A DNA stretch of 64,000 nucleotides from Arctopsyche grandis (GCF_051622035.1 NC_135365.1:28830001-28894000), one strand, 5' to 3'; counted from the first letter of the stretch, positions 1 to 24,334 are shown. Program-made: numbers and translations. The notes: generated by a model not told the origin, from the sequence alone.

Positions 1-1060
1 GTTACGCGTCCCCTGGACGAATCGCGTATTTCCGCGGTACGAAGATTCCGCTTGCCGAAGCGCAATGTACCCGCGCCCTTTAACCCTCACATCTTTCGAC
101 CTTCCCAACCCAGCTCCCATAACTCCTGGCCAGTTCCTAGTTGGCGCACCACTAGTTGCGCAACAGCAGGAGGATCTGGTCGATCAGCCCGGAGCGAGGG
201 TGCTACCACACCAGCACATGCAGCAGCGGCCCCTGGCAGACAGGGGCACAGGAGTAGGTCCTACTACTCCTCCATCAGCAACACCAAGCGAGCAGTCCGG
301 CGAGTAGCTCGACTGCCAGTCGAGCAGCACTCAGTGAATTTGTGCAACGGTGTGGCGAACGTTCATAACGTCCCACATTAAAGTTGGCGCGTTGTTTGTA
401 TCTGTGTTGTGGATTCAGTTTATGTGTTTTAACTTAAGTTTTTGAGTTGCTTTTCTTTTATGCTTCTCTTGTTGGTTTGATTGGTGCTTTGTAATAGAGC
501 TATCAGGATAGATTGGGACATATAACGATTGAACAATATTGTTACCTAGCATTGGTGTTGGTTATTTGTTGGTGTTTTGGTTGTTTGTTTGTCTATTTTT
601 TGTTTGTTTCATGCCGGCTTAGTCAGCTGCTTATGTAGGATGGGAAACTGACGGTGGACTAATGTTATTTTGTTTGCTGACTGGGTTATTTTGTTGTGTT
701 GTTTTTTATTTTGTTGTTATTTTTTTGCTTATTTGCTTGGTTTTTGTGTATGTCATTAGTCGCTTGTGCACCATTAATTCTTGTTTGTTTTGGAATTCGA
801 TCCTCTGACTTCCAACGAGGGGAGTATGTTCCGACCAAGTCTTCATGGTCAGCTTTCGTGGCGTTACGACCAAAGGAGCCGTTTTGGAGGGAGATCGGCG
901 CCGAGCGCGCGTCCCCGCCTTCTATTCGTTTTCCGCTTCGGTCGAGTGAACATCTCTGTTCGCTACCGAGTTTGTTCCCACCACCGAGTCCCGATCAGCT
1001 CAGCCTGGATCGGCAGACGATACTGGAAGTACAGCTTCAGTATACGTCCGGTGAGTAGTG
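1..1060 (+). mobile_element. Decayed LTR-retrotransposon 3' part (BEL/Pao-like pol end)
   Basis: A short open frame ending at 307 contains the motif ITPGQFLVGAPL (nt 119-154), preceded by RPLT. This resembles the LTPGHFLIG segment near the C-terminal end of BEL/Pao-type integrases. After the stop comes about 500 nt of T-rich sequence, a purine run at 816-824, then TATGTTCC, which could be a polypurine tract followed by an LTR start. AATAAA at 1537-1542 could be the LTR poly(A) signal. No matching LTR end or target duplication was found and the upstream frame is broken, so this is a truncated relic. Assignment to BEL/Pao is by motif resemblance only. Confidence 0.42.
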
Positions 1061-2445
1061 AGGAAATCCTGGTCTTTCTTCGTCGAAGTCAGATCACGTA
1101 GTCACGTGAGGAGTGAAGTTATCATAACCTCTCGAACACGTGCGCGCTAATTTCACGACGGACTCCCCCCCCCCCTGCTTATTCTCTGTATTTATACATA
1201 TATAAAATACAGTCACCATACAAACAGAATTACAACCTGTTTTTATTATTATACAATTTCCTCCCTTTTTCCACATCACGCATCCCACGCACATTACGAA
1301 GGAGAAAGGGACATAGCAGAGCAGCCGACATCAGCAGAGACCAGACCACCGACGACGAAGGAAGGCACCTTGAGGAAACCAGCCCCGCCCAAGCTTACCA
1401 CTAGCTATCTCAGAAAACCGACTTCCGGGGTGCTCTCGAGTTGAACATCCCTGGAGTCTGTACAGTTATCATGTAAAAATTATTTAATATGTATGAACAC
1501 ACAGTTAGCTCCATTGTATTTTTGTGTAAAAGAAATAATAAAAGCCCAAAAAACTATTAATAGTGACTTATTGTTTAAATTTAAGGTACATTTTTAGCCC
1601 ATTCTCAAAGACTTCAAAGAGTGTTTGTCTGTAATAGTCCCCTGTCCAAAAAATGTTTGTATTTTAAGTTAAACCAATGAGTGAGAGGTGACTACGAGCT
1701 TGTTAAAATACAAAGTGTTCTATGGCTCAGGTCTTCTATGGCTCAAAGTGTTCTATGGCTCAGGTCACGCAGGGCTGTTTTGGTCTTTCGGACAAATGTA
1801 TCTCTGGACTCCGGAGAGATATATGTAGTTAGATTAAGCGTTTCACACCCGGTGATTTCTTAGTCGTTCACATTTTTATACATTTGGTCTGGTCGGTGAA
1901 GCCGAGAGCTATGTTCTGGGACATGTGTAATGAAATTAAATATTTATAATATAATATTGATTCTTCAAAAGGTAAAAAAATTCCGACTGTTAAAATATTG
2001 ATCAAAATGTATAAAAATAGCATTAATTTATGTACAAGTCGTATGAGATGATCGAAACATATGTATGTAGTCATATTATACATAATAATGTGGCGGCTCG
2101 CTTATACGACATGGTCGAGTTTGGTTGCTTTCCTGCGAGTGGGGACCAACCCGGCTGGGTTCGGAGAGCCACTACTCACTCTGTCTTCAGCTGTCATATA
2201 ATAAACACGTGCATTAACATGCCAGTCGTCTCATTCGTTCATCCTCCATAATAATATGTAAATTAAACATCCTCATTCAGCTGTCACTTTGACACTTGGT
2301 TATAATATAACACGCTGTCCAGTTCACGCATTCGGCAAATAATTTACGGAATCCGTGAACTGGGCAACGTGCTTGCATTTTCCATGCATTCTGCAATTCT
2401 CTTGCCGAATGCTTGTAATAGACAATTTCATGGATTCGGTGTAAC
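1061..2445. other. Intergenic; no gene seen
   Basis: No supportable gene. The stretch holds a C10 run near 1168, a direct repeat of TTCTATGGCTCA around 1718-1764, and a 45-bp imperfect palindrome at 2319-2363 with arms CCAGTTCACG and CGTGAACTGG. Part of 1061-1560 may still belong to the LTR element on its left. Confidence 0.5.
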
Positions 2446-2447
2446 AT

Positions 2448-2713
2448 ATATATAAAAATGAATGTCTGTGTGTATGTATGTGTGTGTGTCTCGAATAGGC
2501 TGCACTGAAACTTTCAGGATTTGTTGTGGGCATGTCCGGAAAGATTACTGTGAAAAAAAAACGGGAACGGAAACGGGAATGAGTGACATTGTAACGCAAT
2601 ACTTTCAAATGTGTTCGCTACCTGCGTTTTTCCGATAAATGGAAACGAGAACGAGAACGGGAATTGCATGCGTTATTATGGCATTGCAACGCATGCCGGG
2701 GTTCAGCTAGTAT
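2448..2713 (+). mobile_element. Helitron-like non-autonomous element
   Basis: Begins near a TATATATAAAAATGAATG motif followed by a TG-rich run and CGAATAGGCT, and ends GCATGCCGGGGTTCAGCTAG/T, a CTAG-type terminus. The same end occurs inverted at 49291-49330, and the same beginning recurs at 63950-64000, so this is a dispersed family. GGGAAC/GAGAAC-like short repeats fill the interior. The Helitron assignment rests on the CTAG terminus and resemblance to common insect elements; no Rep/helicase gene is present. Confidence 0.45.
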
Positions 2714-2973
2714 ATAAATAAATAATAAATTGTGAAAGTGGTCGACGAAGATAGGGGGCGGCGAAAAGGGCTTAGCGTTGTGTCGGCGGCGGGTGAGCGG
2801 CGAACGAGTCGCGTCTAGGAGTCGGGCCATGCTCTGAGCGGCGAACTGCACGCCGCGAACGGAGACGAAGACGAAGTCGAAGACGAAGACGAAGACAGGA
2901 GACCGAACATCGGCCCGTCTCGTCCCGTCGCGCGGGCGCTCTCCTTCGCCGCGCCCCCCCTCGCCGCGCCCCC

Positions 2974-14971
<11,998 letters not shown>

Positions 14972-15010
14972 GTGCACATTTGGAAGACGGCGACAACGGC
15001 CAGAACTTAG

Positions 15011-15016
15011 AATAAA
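15011..15016 (+). terminator. Mi-2 poly(A) signal (AATAAA)
   Basis: A canonical AATAAA 40 nt after the Mi-2 stop codon. It would give a very short 3' UTR and end transcription about 550 nt before the signal of the convergent DONSON gene. Confidence 0.5.
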
Positions 15017-15568
15017 TAATGTTAATACGATTAGATAAAATTAAACATTGGATTATTTCCGCAAGAGAATGGGATTTTAATTTTTAACAGTGATAGTGGT
15101 TAAGCCGTGATTCTTAGTGTGAATTTTTGATGTATCTCTATATCTCGGTTATAAGATGACTCCTTTCCATTTTACATCTATTTTATAAAGTTAATTTATT
15201 GTGTTGAAGGAAATCTTGTATAATTTCGTCACTTTGATGATGATTATGTATAATGATAACATGTCTTACATACGCATGAAATACATTTACATTAATTTAT
15301 TCATCACAATGTCGTTTAACTTGCATTCTTCTACCATGTTTAAGCTCCTATACCATTCCTCAATTGTGATTCACCATACATCCTTTCAATATCATGCCAA
15401 AACGTATTAAATTGGACTCCAAAAAACCAGTCACACATTGAAGTATCTACTGGAAGTTTGAATTCAATTTACCGATCTTTTTGATCAGATCTATTTATGT
15501 ATATTATAGCTTTTTTTCAGGATTTACATACATATATTGAAACAATTAGAGAAATCAGGTTGATTTAG

Positions 15569-15574
15569 TTTATT
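15569..15574 (-). terminator. DONSON poly(A) signal (AATAAA on - strand)
   Basis: TTTATT on the plus strand reads AATAAA on the minus strand, about 140 nt beyond the DONSON stop. AT-rich sequence offers other candidates, so the choice is tentative. Confidence 0.35.
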
Positions 15575-15711
15575 AAATTATAAAAAAATACATGCATATA
15601 TAACAATATGTACATTCACTGTTAATAAATAATGCTTAAAAATCAGTCGTAAAACAATCACAAAATCAATGATTTAATAAAACACAAATAAATAATTAAA
15701 TAATGGTAGGG

Positions 15712-18700
15712 TCATGACCACATGTAGGTCTTTTTGTCCGAGCAGTATTTTAGACTGTCTATAGTTTCGACGACGGATGGATCCGAAGAGCAGAAGTGTT
15801 CGAGTAGATTGGCGTTGAGACCACAATCGGACAAGTTTTCTCTTCCGAAGACGCTCGGAGCTTTACCTGACGCGTTCTCTTTACACTTTTCATCTGTAAA
15901 CATTAAAAAATTAGAACAAAATGGAGAAGAAACAAAGCGTGTTGAAGCTTTGACTCAGTAGTCAAAGAACTCACCGTCTGTAGTCAACCGTGCTGCTTTA
16001 GAAAAAGCAACAGTGTGTTGCGAATTTGCGAACGTCCCACTGAACGGATTCGAATTGCTCTGAAGCAGCGAGCACAAAGAGTGCACAGTTGTCGGAAGTA
16101 TCGGACCCTTCAGCTCAACTGAAAAGTATTTCCCGCCTTCCGAGTGTACCATACTCTCCCGTACCTTCGAAACAAAACGAAAGTCAATAAAAAAACACGA
16201 TACAAATGCCCATCAATGCAGAATTAAATACGGCACCTTCAAACACTTGAGGGTTCCACCCTGGAAGGAAGTCGGCGAGAGCAGAGTGGGCGGGATCCCA
16301 CCGAACGTTCCCGTCACAGCAATCGAGGACTTGCAATTCAACAGAAAGTTGAATAAGGCCTGCGCGTCCACACCCTGAACGCAGATCATCGACTCGGCGC
16401 TGCTGTCGACGGAAGACTCGGCCACTTGGTTCAGTCTGATCTGGGAGTTGTTGATCTTTTTGATCTCATCGGCTGCGACGCCCAAGCTTTGCAACCACTC
16501 ATCGGATTCCATATCGTCGTCGTCTTCGTCCTCGTCATTCAAATTGTCAGACTTTGTATTCCTATCGGCGTTGTCATTGTCCATTGTATCGTAGCAGCTG
16601 TCGGTGGATGAATTTTTAGGCGCGTCTCCATCGTCTTTAGCGTCCGATTTTCTTTTACCCTCTTGCTTCTTCAGAGGCATTGTGAATTCGATTTCTGTAA
16701 GTTTAATCATTAAAATACATCAGATAGGATCATGTATTATTTTAATTTTAATTTATACCAGGAAGGCCTAAAACAGGTAACCCCAATGCGCCTTCCTGAC
16801 CAGAAACATTGTACATACATTTGATACAAATATTATTAGTATTGTACAAATTACAAAAATACATAACAATTAGCATTTTATACAATTCGGCGAAATTCGA
16901 GATTGCTGAAAACTCGAGATTTTGCGAGAAAATGGGTAAGGTTGCCAATTTGTTGGAACTGTTTCAATGGAAATCAGATAAGTTGGCAAACTCTGATAGG
17001 AAACGATCGACTTGGAGTCACACATCCAAGGTCTGGCCAGCAGAAACCAGTGGGATTTGAACCACGCGTGACCATTCTTCAAAACATATATGCTAACCTC
17101 TGGTCTATTCTGCTATTATGATATGTATGGCGCCCCTAGGCAGATTGGTTTTAGCGCCCTCTCGCCTTAAATTTTTAAACAATAAATTTTATGTTGAAGA
17201 AAAATATTTAAACAAAATTAAATTTAAATATGTACGTCAGAGCTAAAATAATGCCAACAAAACGTACGAATATAATAAAAAAACTTCTATATATACTGTT
17301 TCTACCAATGAAACTTCTAGGCTTATAGTCTGTCTCCGAGCATTTACCGCCATTTATTTAATTAATTAATTTTTTCTATGGGTGTTTTATATTGTTTGTA
17401 AGTGGGTAGTTTTTACCATATTTTTTTTCATATTAAACAATCAAATATAAACATTAAATTAAATATATTTAAAAGGCATTTGAAAAAAATTTGACCGCGT
17501 ACAGATCAAACACAGGATCGACACATTTCTTTAATTTTTTTTTTAATTAATAATTTAATATGCCAACACCCATGCGATGATATTTAATATAACACAAGTA
17601 TATAAATAAATGTGATATTGGGAAGACCAAGCTATGCTTGGTAAAGAGGATGATTTATTTGCATACATATTTTCTATTAGGTTTGAGCGAAAAACAAAAT
17701 TGAACTATGATCTCGACACGTTCAGACAGTTTCGACACGTCCAGACTCGCCTACTTGTCAGAATATTACAATTACCTAACCTAACTACATGGGATTGGCT
17801 TGTTTCCTGTATCTTGCTCGCACACAGCTTACATTCTACTTGCGAATCTCATTGTGAATTTTAGGCCAGAATTAGATGTGAAAGATATTAGTCAAGTTTT
17901 CTCATACAGATAACTTCGTTTAATAATATACATATAGTATTGATGAATTTACCTTCTTGTTTGAGTGTTTGTCGGAAGCCACGAGTCGTCGGCGCTACGA
18001 AGGCACACGTTTCAGCTATTCCGCCGATGCCGGCAGCTCGGAACAAGCACGTGAAAGTATTGGCACACACGTAGAAATAGGGACACTGTCTGACTCGGAG
18101 CAACTGCAAAATAAAAAAATTGATTCGATTCTTTCGCCATCGGACAATCATTTGCCCGATGCTCACAATCGCCACAATACGTATACCTGAAATAGAGATC
18201 GGAAACTTTCCGTCCACTCTTGGTGTAGAGCGTTTTTGATCTCGTCGTTGGCTGCTATGAAATTCTTGTTCGACACTCGGCCGCTCGTTCTCGGGAAGAG
18301 GTTCATCCACGGCAAGCTCGGATGCTGCCAGTACAAGCAGTTTTGGTGAAACCGAGCATGGTGCGACGTGTCTAACGTGCTCGAGTTCGACGTATCCAAA
18401 CAGCGTACGAACCTAATAAATTACACAAATAAAATAACGCACAAAATCATATTGAACGATTGATTCAGAATTTGAATACGCACCCGGTAATTCCGGAAGC
18501 TTCCTCGCTGGCTTTGAGCTTTTGATTCCATGCAAATGCATTCGGTGACATCAGCCTGATCCTCGACTTCAAGGACCAGTCTATCGGAACGTAGTGTTTA
18601 CCTTCGACGGCGTCTTGTATCTTAATATTCGAAAGTGCATATATTATTGTATAATAAACAGACAAAATCAAAAATCAACAGACTTAATGTAGCTTATACT

Positions 18701-19294
18701 TTACTTACTATTTCTTCAGCATTGTCTTTTTTGATTAAATTGTTTAAAATATTAGTAAATGATGCGAGTGTGGCGTCAGTTTGTATAGGTTGTTCTGGTT
18801 GTGTTTGTTTATTATCAGGAATTCCTAATATTTTAAATAAAGTACTGTCGGTAGACTCGTCAAGTAACGATGCGCTTGTGTCTGTGCCGTTGCAAAAAAC
18901 TTTGTCATCTTTTTCTAGTGAATTTCTGGAATTATACAAATATGTATGATAAAGATTTCAACGATTATTAAGAATGAATTGTGAATATTGTAAGGTGAGT
19001 ACTTCGAAAAGGGATTCTTCCTCTTCTCGCTGCCTAATATCCTGCTCAAGTTGAAGGAATTATTTGGCTTGCCATAAGCCTTCGTCGAAGCGGGACAACT
19101 TTGAGAGGGTTGACACATGCGGTTCTGAAAAGCAATCAATGTAGAAGTTATATTTATAGGTTATGTCAACTGTAGTAAATAAAAAACTTGTTGAATACCT
19201 GAAGGGCTCGTTTTTTCATCTTCAATCGATGAAGCTGCATCACTTCGTTGGGTTTCTTCCATGTTGGAGAGTTTTGAATGTCGTTTGCAGACAT
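15712..19294 (-). CDS. DONSON: DONSON / humpty dumpty replication-initiation protein
   Basis: Nuclear protein needed for DNA replication, known to help load the CMG helicase and stabilise forks; humpty dumpty in Drosophila. Coding exons in order of transcription: 19294-19199, 19124-19003, 18925-18709, 18620-18484, 18412-18187, 18103-17953, 16694-16237, 16164-15975, 15893-15712. All junctions are GT-AG and in phase, giving 592 residues (human DONSON is 566). Family hallmarks are visible: an N-terminal TWKKPNEVMQLHR segment; KRKNPFSK at the exon 2/3 junction; WSLKSRIRL; the CPYFYVCANTFTCLFRAAG core; PTTRGFRQTL; an acidic run followed by WLQSLGV; and GGIPPTLLSPTSFQGG. The last residues are YMWS. 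Intron 6 (16695-17952) contains a SINE. Exon 1 starts just downstream of an E2F-like site. The ATG at 19294 is the first in frame giving the conserved N-terminus. Confidence 0.93.
16756..17114 (-). mobile_element. SINE, head II + tail A, in DONSON intron 6
   Basis: Minus-strand SINE. The tRNA-like head lies near 17040-17114, with B-box relic GGTTCAAATCC and flanking CTGCTGGCC. The common body (GATCGTTTCCTATCAGAGTTTGCCA) is near 16970-17012, and the tail hairpin CCAGGAAGGC/GCCTTCCTGG-type at 16758-16798. It is in the same orientation as the host gene. Confidence 0.75.
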
Positions 19295-19307
19295 TTTGGA
19301 ACGAAGC

Positions 19308-19315
19308 GCGCGAAA
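19308..19315 (-). promoter_or_regulatory. E2F-like site upstream of DONSON
   Basis: GCGCGAAA on the plus strand reads TTTCGCGC on the minus strand, matching the E2F consensus TTTSSCGC, 14-21 nt upstream of the DONSON start codon. A replication factor under E2F control is biologically expected. Binding is inferred only from the motif. Confidence 0.4.
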
Positions 19316-19469
19316 CGGTCGCGGACAAAAACCATACAACCAATCGTAAACAACTGACAGCTGCTGTTTAAAAGTTTGTAATTACTGTAGCATCGAAATT
19401 TACGGCCATTAATTTAAGCTAAAAATTTCATCTTTTTTTATAAAACATAGATATAGACTAATATAAATA

Positions 19470-19660
19470 AGACATTGCAAAAAAAATCTGGAGAAAGCGT
19501 ATCAAACAATGGGGAGGTGCGGGGGAATGAATGAAAAAAGGGAACGAAGGCAAAAATAGCAATCGACTTAGAATCCAGCTACCTACTGAAAGAGTGTACT
19601 TTTTGTGTACACTGCAAAAGAGAGACAATTTTTCAAATGTCAGGCCCCAGCTACATATAT
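19470..19660. repeat. Dispersed repeat, first copy
   Basis: Shares ordered blocks with 23215-23345: ACATTGCAAA, GAAAGCGTA, AGCAATCGACTTAGAA, CCAGCTA, then GTGTACTTTTTGTGTACACTGCAAAA-like sequence. The two copies are diverged and differ by an insertion near 19510-19555. Class unknown. Confidence 0.4.
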
Positions 19661-19702
19661 TAATCTATCTATGGATATATATGACATACAATGTGACTGC
19701 TT

Positions 19703-20054
19703 CAGTGGCGGCTCGTGAAAATTCCCAGTGGGGGGGGCTGCAGAGATGATTCGGGCTGTAGTATCTCGTTAATCATACCGGTGATCAAATGCAAACGAAA
19801 ATAGCATTGTATATGTATTAAACCAGTGGGGCCCCAGCCCCGCAGACCATATGAACGGCAAAAATATCATGCATATTTACTATACTGTAAGTACTGCAGC
19901 CCCGCAGACCATATGAACGGCAAAAATATCATGCATATTTACTATACTGTAAGTACTGCAGCCCCGCAGACCATATGAACGGCAAAAATATCATGCATAT
20001 TTACTATACTGGAAGTACTACAGCCCCGCAGCCCATATAGACGAGCCGCTACTG
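19703..20054. mobile_element. hAT-type MITE
   Basis: A 352-bp element with terminal inverted repeats CAGTGGCGGCTCGT (19703-19716) and ACGAGCCGCTACTG (20041-20054). It is flanked by GACTGCTT (19695-19702) and GACTGTTT (20055-20062), an 8-bp target duplication with one mismatch. CAGTGGCG ends and an 8-bp duplication are hAT hallmarks. No transposase is present. Confidence 0.78.
19835..20044 (+). repeat. 62-bp tandem repeat inside the hAT MITE
   Basis: Units start at 19835, 19897, 19959 and 20021 with CAGCCCCGCAG, an exact 62-bp period and 3.4 copies. The first two units look identical; the third carries small changes before the array runs into the right terminal repeat. Confidence 0.9.
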
Positions 20055-20559
20055 GACTGTTTCCCAAATTTTGTGTTTAATGAATCCACAGGTTGTGAAT
20101 TCATCCGGGACGTGTGAAACATTACATACCCTCTCATACAACACTGAACCTAGTTCCTGGTGCAGGTACGGTGCCAGTCTAATCCACCCTTCCCGTGTAA
20201 CGGTGGGCTAAGGCCATTTCTAAGTATGTATACAGTCGTAATTTCATCAACCAATGAGAAGAATGGGCTGATTTTCGAAAATATCTGGTGTATTAATATG
20301 GATTGATGCAATTATACAACTCATATAAATCATTATCATTAAATATTGTGTGCTTTTATTTATGAATACATACAAGAAAATGATATAATGCACTAATTTA
20401 TGAATTTTACACACTGAAACACAATAAAAACATAAAGTTAGAAACATTGTATATCAAATCTGTATTCATTGGCGAGTTATTCTCATCTTAAACATGTTCG
20501 TTACTTCATTATTTACATACATTATTACGATTTTACATTATCACGAGAGGATCATGTGA

Positions 20560-20795
20560 GGAACAATAGCTTCTTGACAAAGCGCCGTAAAATGGAATAT
20601 TTTGATCACGTTATTTGTGCCCCAATATTGCCTTCTACAAACAATAATAGAGGGAAAAGTAGAAAGCAAACGTTGGCTTGGGAAATCCAGAACATTAGGT
20701 CATGGATGGGACTCGGACTTGAAAATTTGTTTCAGCCTGCGCATGATAGGGCAGAATTTGTACGGGTCATAAATAATATGTCGTCTACGTCCAAA
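20560..20795 (+). pseudogene. RTE-like LINE ORF2 C-terminal remnant
   Basis: The reading frame ending near 20843 contains RRKMEYFDHVI, then a Gly/Arg-Lys segment, WEIQNIRSWMG, and FQPAHDRAEFVRVINNM. This order resembles the extreme C-terminus of RTE/BovB-like endonuclease-reverse transcriptase proteins (RRKLEYFGHVMR ... GRRRISWLKNLRxWxG ... AADRVRxAxVIANL). The segment between the blocks is shortened, and only this end survives. It is a relic, not a host gene. Confidence 0.6.
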
Positions 20796-21073
20796 TACAG
20801 ATTTGGCATAAGAAAAGAATACTTATTATTTATTAAAAAATAAAAACATACAAATGCCATTTAATTACGAGCCAAAGTAGCTTGATTTTAATGGATTTGA
20901 CTCGGGATAAAAATCTATAACTTCATGACTCTTATTTAGATTCCACAAACCAGAATAAAAGAGAAACATGAAAAATAACATAAAAATGAGCGTAGCCGTA
21001 CAAATCGCTGTTACGGTCCAAAGTGAGAACTGTCACCTGTCAAATATCTGACGTGTCTCAGCACAACCTGAAC

Positions 21074-22076
21074 ATGAAGCGAGTCAACGAAAAGTCGACG
21101 GAAGTTTCCGTCGACTTCCTCAGACAGAACTTGGTTCAGCATGACCTTCAAATGAAAGCCTTAATTCAAGTAAAGTCTGAAATGTTAACCTAAAACTATT
21201 ACAAATAAAACTATTACATGCTCACTATACATACTAATTTTAGGACATTCTAGTATGTAAACGATCGATGACTGAACTGAACCATCTTAACACTTTAGGA
21301 CGAACCAAATTAGCAGAATTGAGGAAAGACATCGAATCGCTCGATCAACTTGCTAAAGATCACTGCAGTGTAAAATTGATGTCGGAAGCAGAGTCGCACA
21401 GATTGCAACTTTCCAAGTAAGAATTGCTTTACATTTACCGTGTTGATATCTTTAATATTTAATTTATTTTTAAATATACGAATTATTCAGCTCATTACAG
21501 GCGTTTAAAAATGCAAACATAACGAGCGCATTCGCCATACAAAAAGTTCAAACTGAAGAATTGTTCAATACGAATACAAGCGATCCGGAAGTGCGACAAC
21601 GGAAAAAGACAGATAAATCAAGTTTAATTAAATTATCATCAGGTACATATATACACACATATTTAATATGTTTTTTTATGAATAGATTTTATTTGTAATA
21701 TGAATTGTAACGAAAGTAATTAATTAGGAGTCACCGATCAATTGCTCTCTATAAGCCGACAGTTGGCTGAAACTACTCAAAGAAGCGCCGAAACCTTGGA
21801 CAGTCTCGTCACGTCCAGTACGAACGTTCATGTAATGCTTTATTACATAATATTTTGTAGTTTACTTTCATAATATGTATGTATATACTGATTTCATCCA
21901 TGTGTTTTTAGAGTACTAAAGATGAGTTGGAAAGTACCGCTGGAACGATTTCACAGTCGGGAAAACTGCTGAAGAAGTACGGCCGCCGGGAGTTCACCGA
22001 CAAATTAGTTATCGTCTTTGCTTTCATTTTCTTCGCCGTAGTCGTATTGTACATTTTAAATAAGAGATTAATTTAA
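21074..22076 (+). CDS. Sec20: Sec20 / BNIP1 SNARE
   Basis: ER-resident SNARE that mediates Golgi-to-ER retrograde fusion. Exons: 21074-21169, 21244-21416, 21491-21642, 21728-21831, 21912-22076. All are GT-AG and in phase, giving 229 residues (human BNIP1 is 228). The N-terminal coiled region begins with LVQHDLQMKALIQ. The SNARE region runs through QLLSISRQLAETTQRSAETLDSL to STAGTISQSGKLLKKYGRREFTDK. A single C-terminal membrane anchor (LVIVFAFIFFAVVVLYIL) is followed by a short basic tail, NKRLI, with no KDEL-type signal visible. It lies in divergent orientation to DONSON across 1.8 kb that now contains transposons. The ATG is chosen because it gives the expected length and conserved N-terminal helix. 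Confidence 0.93.
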
Positions 22077-22362
22077 TTAATTGATGTATTGTTGTCATTC
22101 CTTTCCTACTTTAAATTATTATATAATTATGTGATACGTATTAATATTAAATTTGTATTACAATCGATCTTTATTAAATACTTTTTGTTATATTTAGTAA
22201 GTTTTCTATACTTGTTTAAAAATAAGTCATATCACACTATCCTTTATATAAATCATATGACTTATTTTAGTCATTCCTTCAATTATAAAGTTTCCCATTC
22301 ACACACTGACAAAGCCTACATCATGTACATATTTTATTTTATTTTTACATAGATATATAACA

Positions 22363-22796
22363 GGAAGGCCTAACAGTTAGACCCCGATTTGCCTTCCTAG
22401 ATAATTAATTACAAACATTGCAGCATTTATTTATTTTTTATTACATAAATCGCTGTATTTGGTGATGCTGAAGAACATGAAATTAACAATTAATTAATTA
22501 ATGAATTAATCCATAGAGGCATATATGGATTTAGACTTGTACATAAATTTTTAAATATTGTATATAAATCAAATTCATTTATTTGTGACATAACGGGTAG
22601 GATGGATTTTGCCAATTTGATGGAGGAACCGTTTCAACAATGAAATCAGATATATTGGCAAACTCTGATAAGAAATAATCGACTTGGTGTCACAAATATC
22701 CAAGTCTGACCAGTAGTATTAAAGATTAGCACGGGATCGAACCCGGTAACCTCTCTGTGCTAAATATAAAGGCAACCACTGAGCCATACTGCTGGC
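22363..22796 (-). mobile_element. SINE, head I + tail A
   Basis: Tail hairpin relic at 22366-22398 (AGGAAGGC ... GCCTTCCT). The common body (AGAGTTTGCCAATATATCTGATTTCATTG-like) is near 22620-22675, and a Gly-like tRNA head near 22730-22796 with CAGCAGTATGGCTCAGTGG and B-box GGGTTCGATCC read on the minus strand. Confidence 0.7.
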
Positions 22797-22959
22797 TAAA
22801 ACCTTCATTCATAATTTGAGATTCATGATAAAAAAAAGCTTGTAACAATCGCAAAGTGTAACAAAGATAAAGTTGTAAAATAAAAATAGGCATCTTTGAT
22901 GGTGTTTTTGAAACATTTTTTGTACCCGATGCAAGTAGAGACATTACATTGAAAATTAA

Positions 22960-24300
22960 TCTTAACCAAAACTACATGCAACATATTGTTCGCTTGTTAA
23001 TGGAACCTGAAAGTCAAGCTGACGAGTCTGCACGCTATCTACTTGTCGCAAGTCGAAGCCCCTATCACTAAAGTCATATCATGCGAGGGATCTAAGTGTG
23101 GTTAAGTTGTTGTTAGATAGCAATTTAGATATACTATGTGAAAGCACAACTTTTACTTTTCAATTTGACATCCTAACTTACAGCGTTTAAAGCCCTAGAT
23201 ACAGAATAATATAGATGAGGCATTGCAAACAAATTTGTCTGAAGAAAGCGTACCCAACAACAATAGTAATCGACTTAGAAGCCAGCTAGCTGCTGGGAGA
23301 GTGCACTTTTTTGTTTGCACTCTTCAAAAAGGAGACTATTTTTAGAGCATCATGTCCCATCTATGTTATTCTACATACAATTGTGTAAGACAAATAACGA
23401 AAAAATAGTCAATTTTAAGTTTGTCATTACTTAAATCACATTTTTTTCATAGATCTTATGCAGAAAGAAGTATAAATTACATTAAATAAAACCTAACCTA
23501 TTCAAACGTTAAATAAGAAGTCATATTTAAAGGCGTGGTTTTCTCTGATTGGTCGATCTGATGCTTGGCTCTGATTGGCGCAAACAATCCGATACACTCT
23601 TAAAGTGCGACGGAGCTCGCCGAACTGCCAAATTACATCGCAAGCGTCACAGAAGATCTTGAGCGGACAAAATTAAACACTTTGAGAAGTGTACGCGTTC
23701 ATCTTCTATTTGATTTGGACGTTTTTTTCTCTCCTTTCGTCTTTTAATCGCCGGGGCCGGACTTCTACTGACATGTTGTAAAAAAGTAAATGTAAGCACG
23801 ATAATCTCACAAGTAACTAGTCCTGGGTTCTTGACCGCCCGTAACCTATAAATGTTGGAGACGATGACCAGAAAAAAACACACACCCAATATACCCAGAA
23901 AGAGAGGGAGACAGATGTATGAATAGAGAGAGGCGCGATCGCCTGTGAAATGCTTCCAGTGAAAATTGTTGTTAATTTTGTTTATTGATGTTCTTTTTTT
24001 GGTTTGTGACCGCGAAATGGCGCCAATTTCGCTAGCGGTCGTTCGCCAGGCGCCATGATAATTGCGCTATTCCCTTTCTAGGCGCCTTTCTAATTTCACT
24101 CGTTAACCGCTCGAGCTTTCTCTTTCGCCATCGATCGCTATTCTCTCCGTAGCAGATTAAATCCGAGCGAAAATTTCCGAGCGTTACTTTCCCCTAAACG
24201 GTACAATAAAAAGAAATATAACAGAAATCTTTCAATAGAATACTTGTACAATATTTTTATGTCATGAAGGCGTATTGTACTAATTCTACCCGATATATTT
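22960..24300. other. Intergenic; no gene recognised
   Basis: Contains the second copy of a dispersed repeat (23215-23345, first copy 19470-19660) and a more GC-rich block at 23570-24190 with several CpGs and GGCGCC-type motifs. The block could be an old promoter, but no coding exon with splice sites follows it convincingly. Confidence 0.4.
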
Positions 24301-24334
24301 CATATGTACATGTAGGAAACAAACTCTCAGATAC

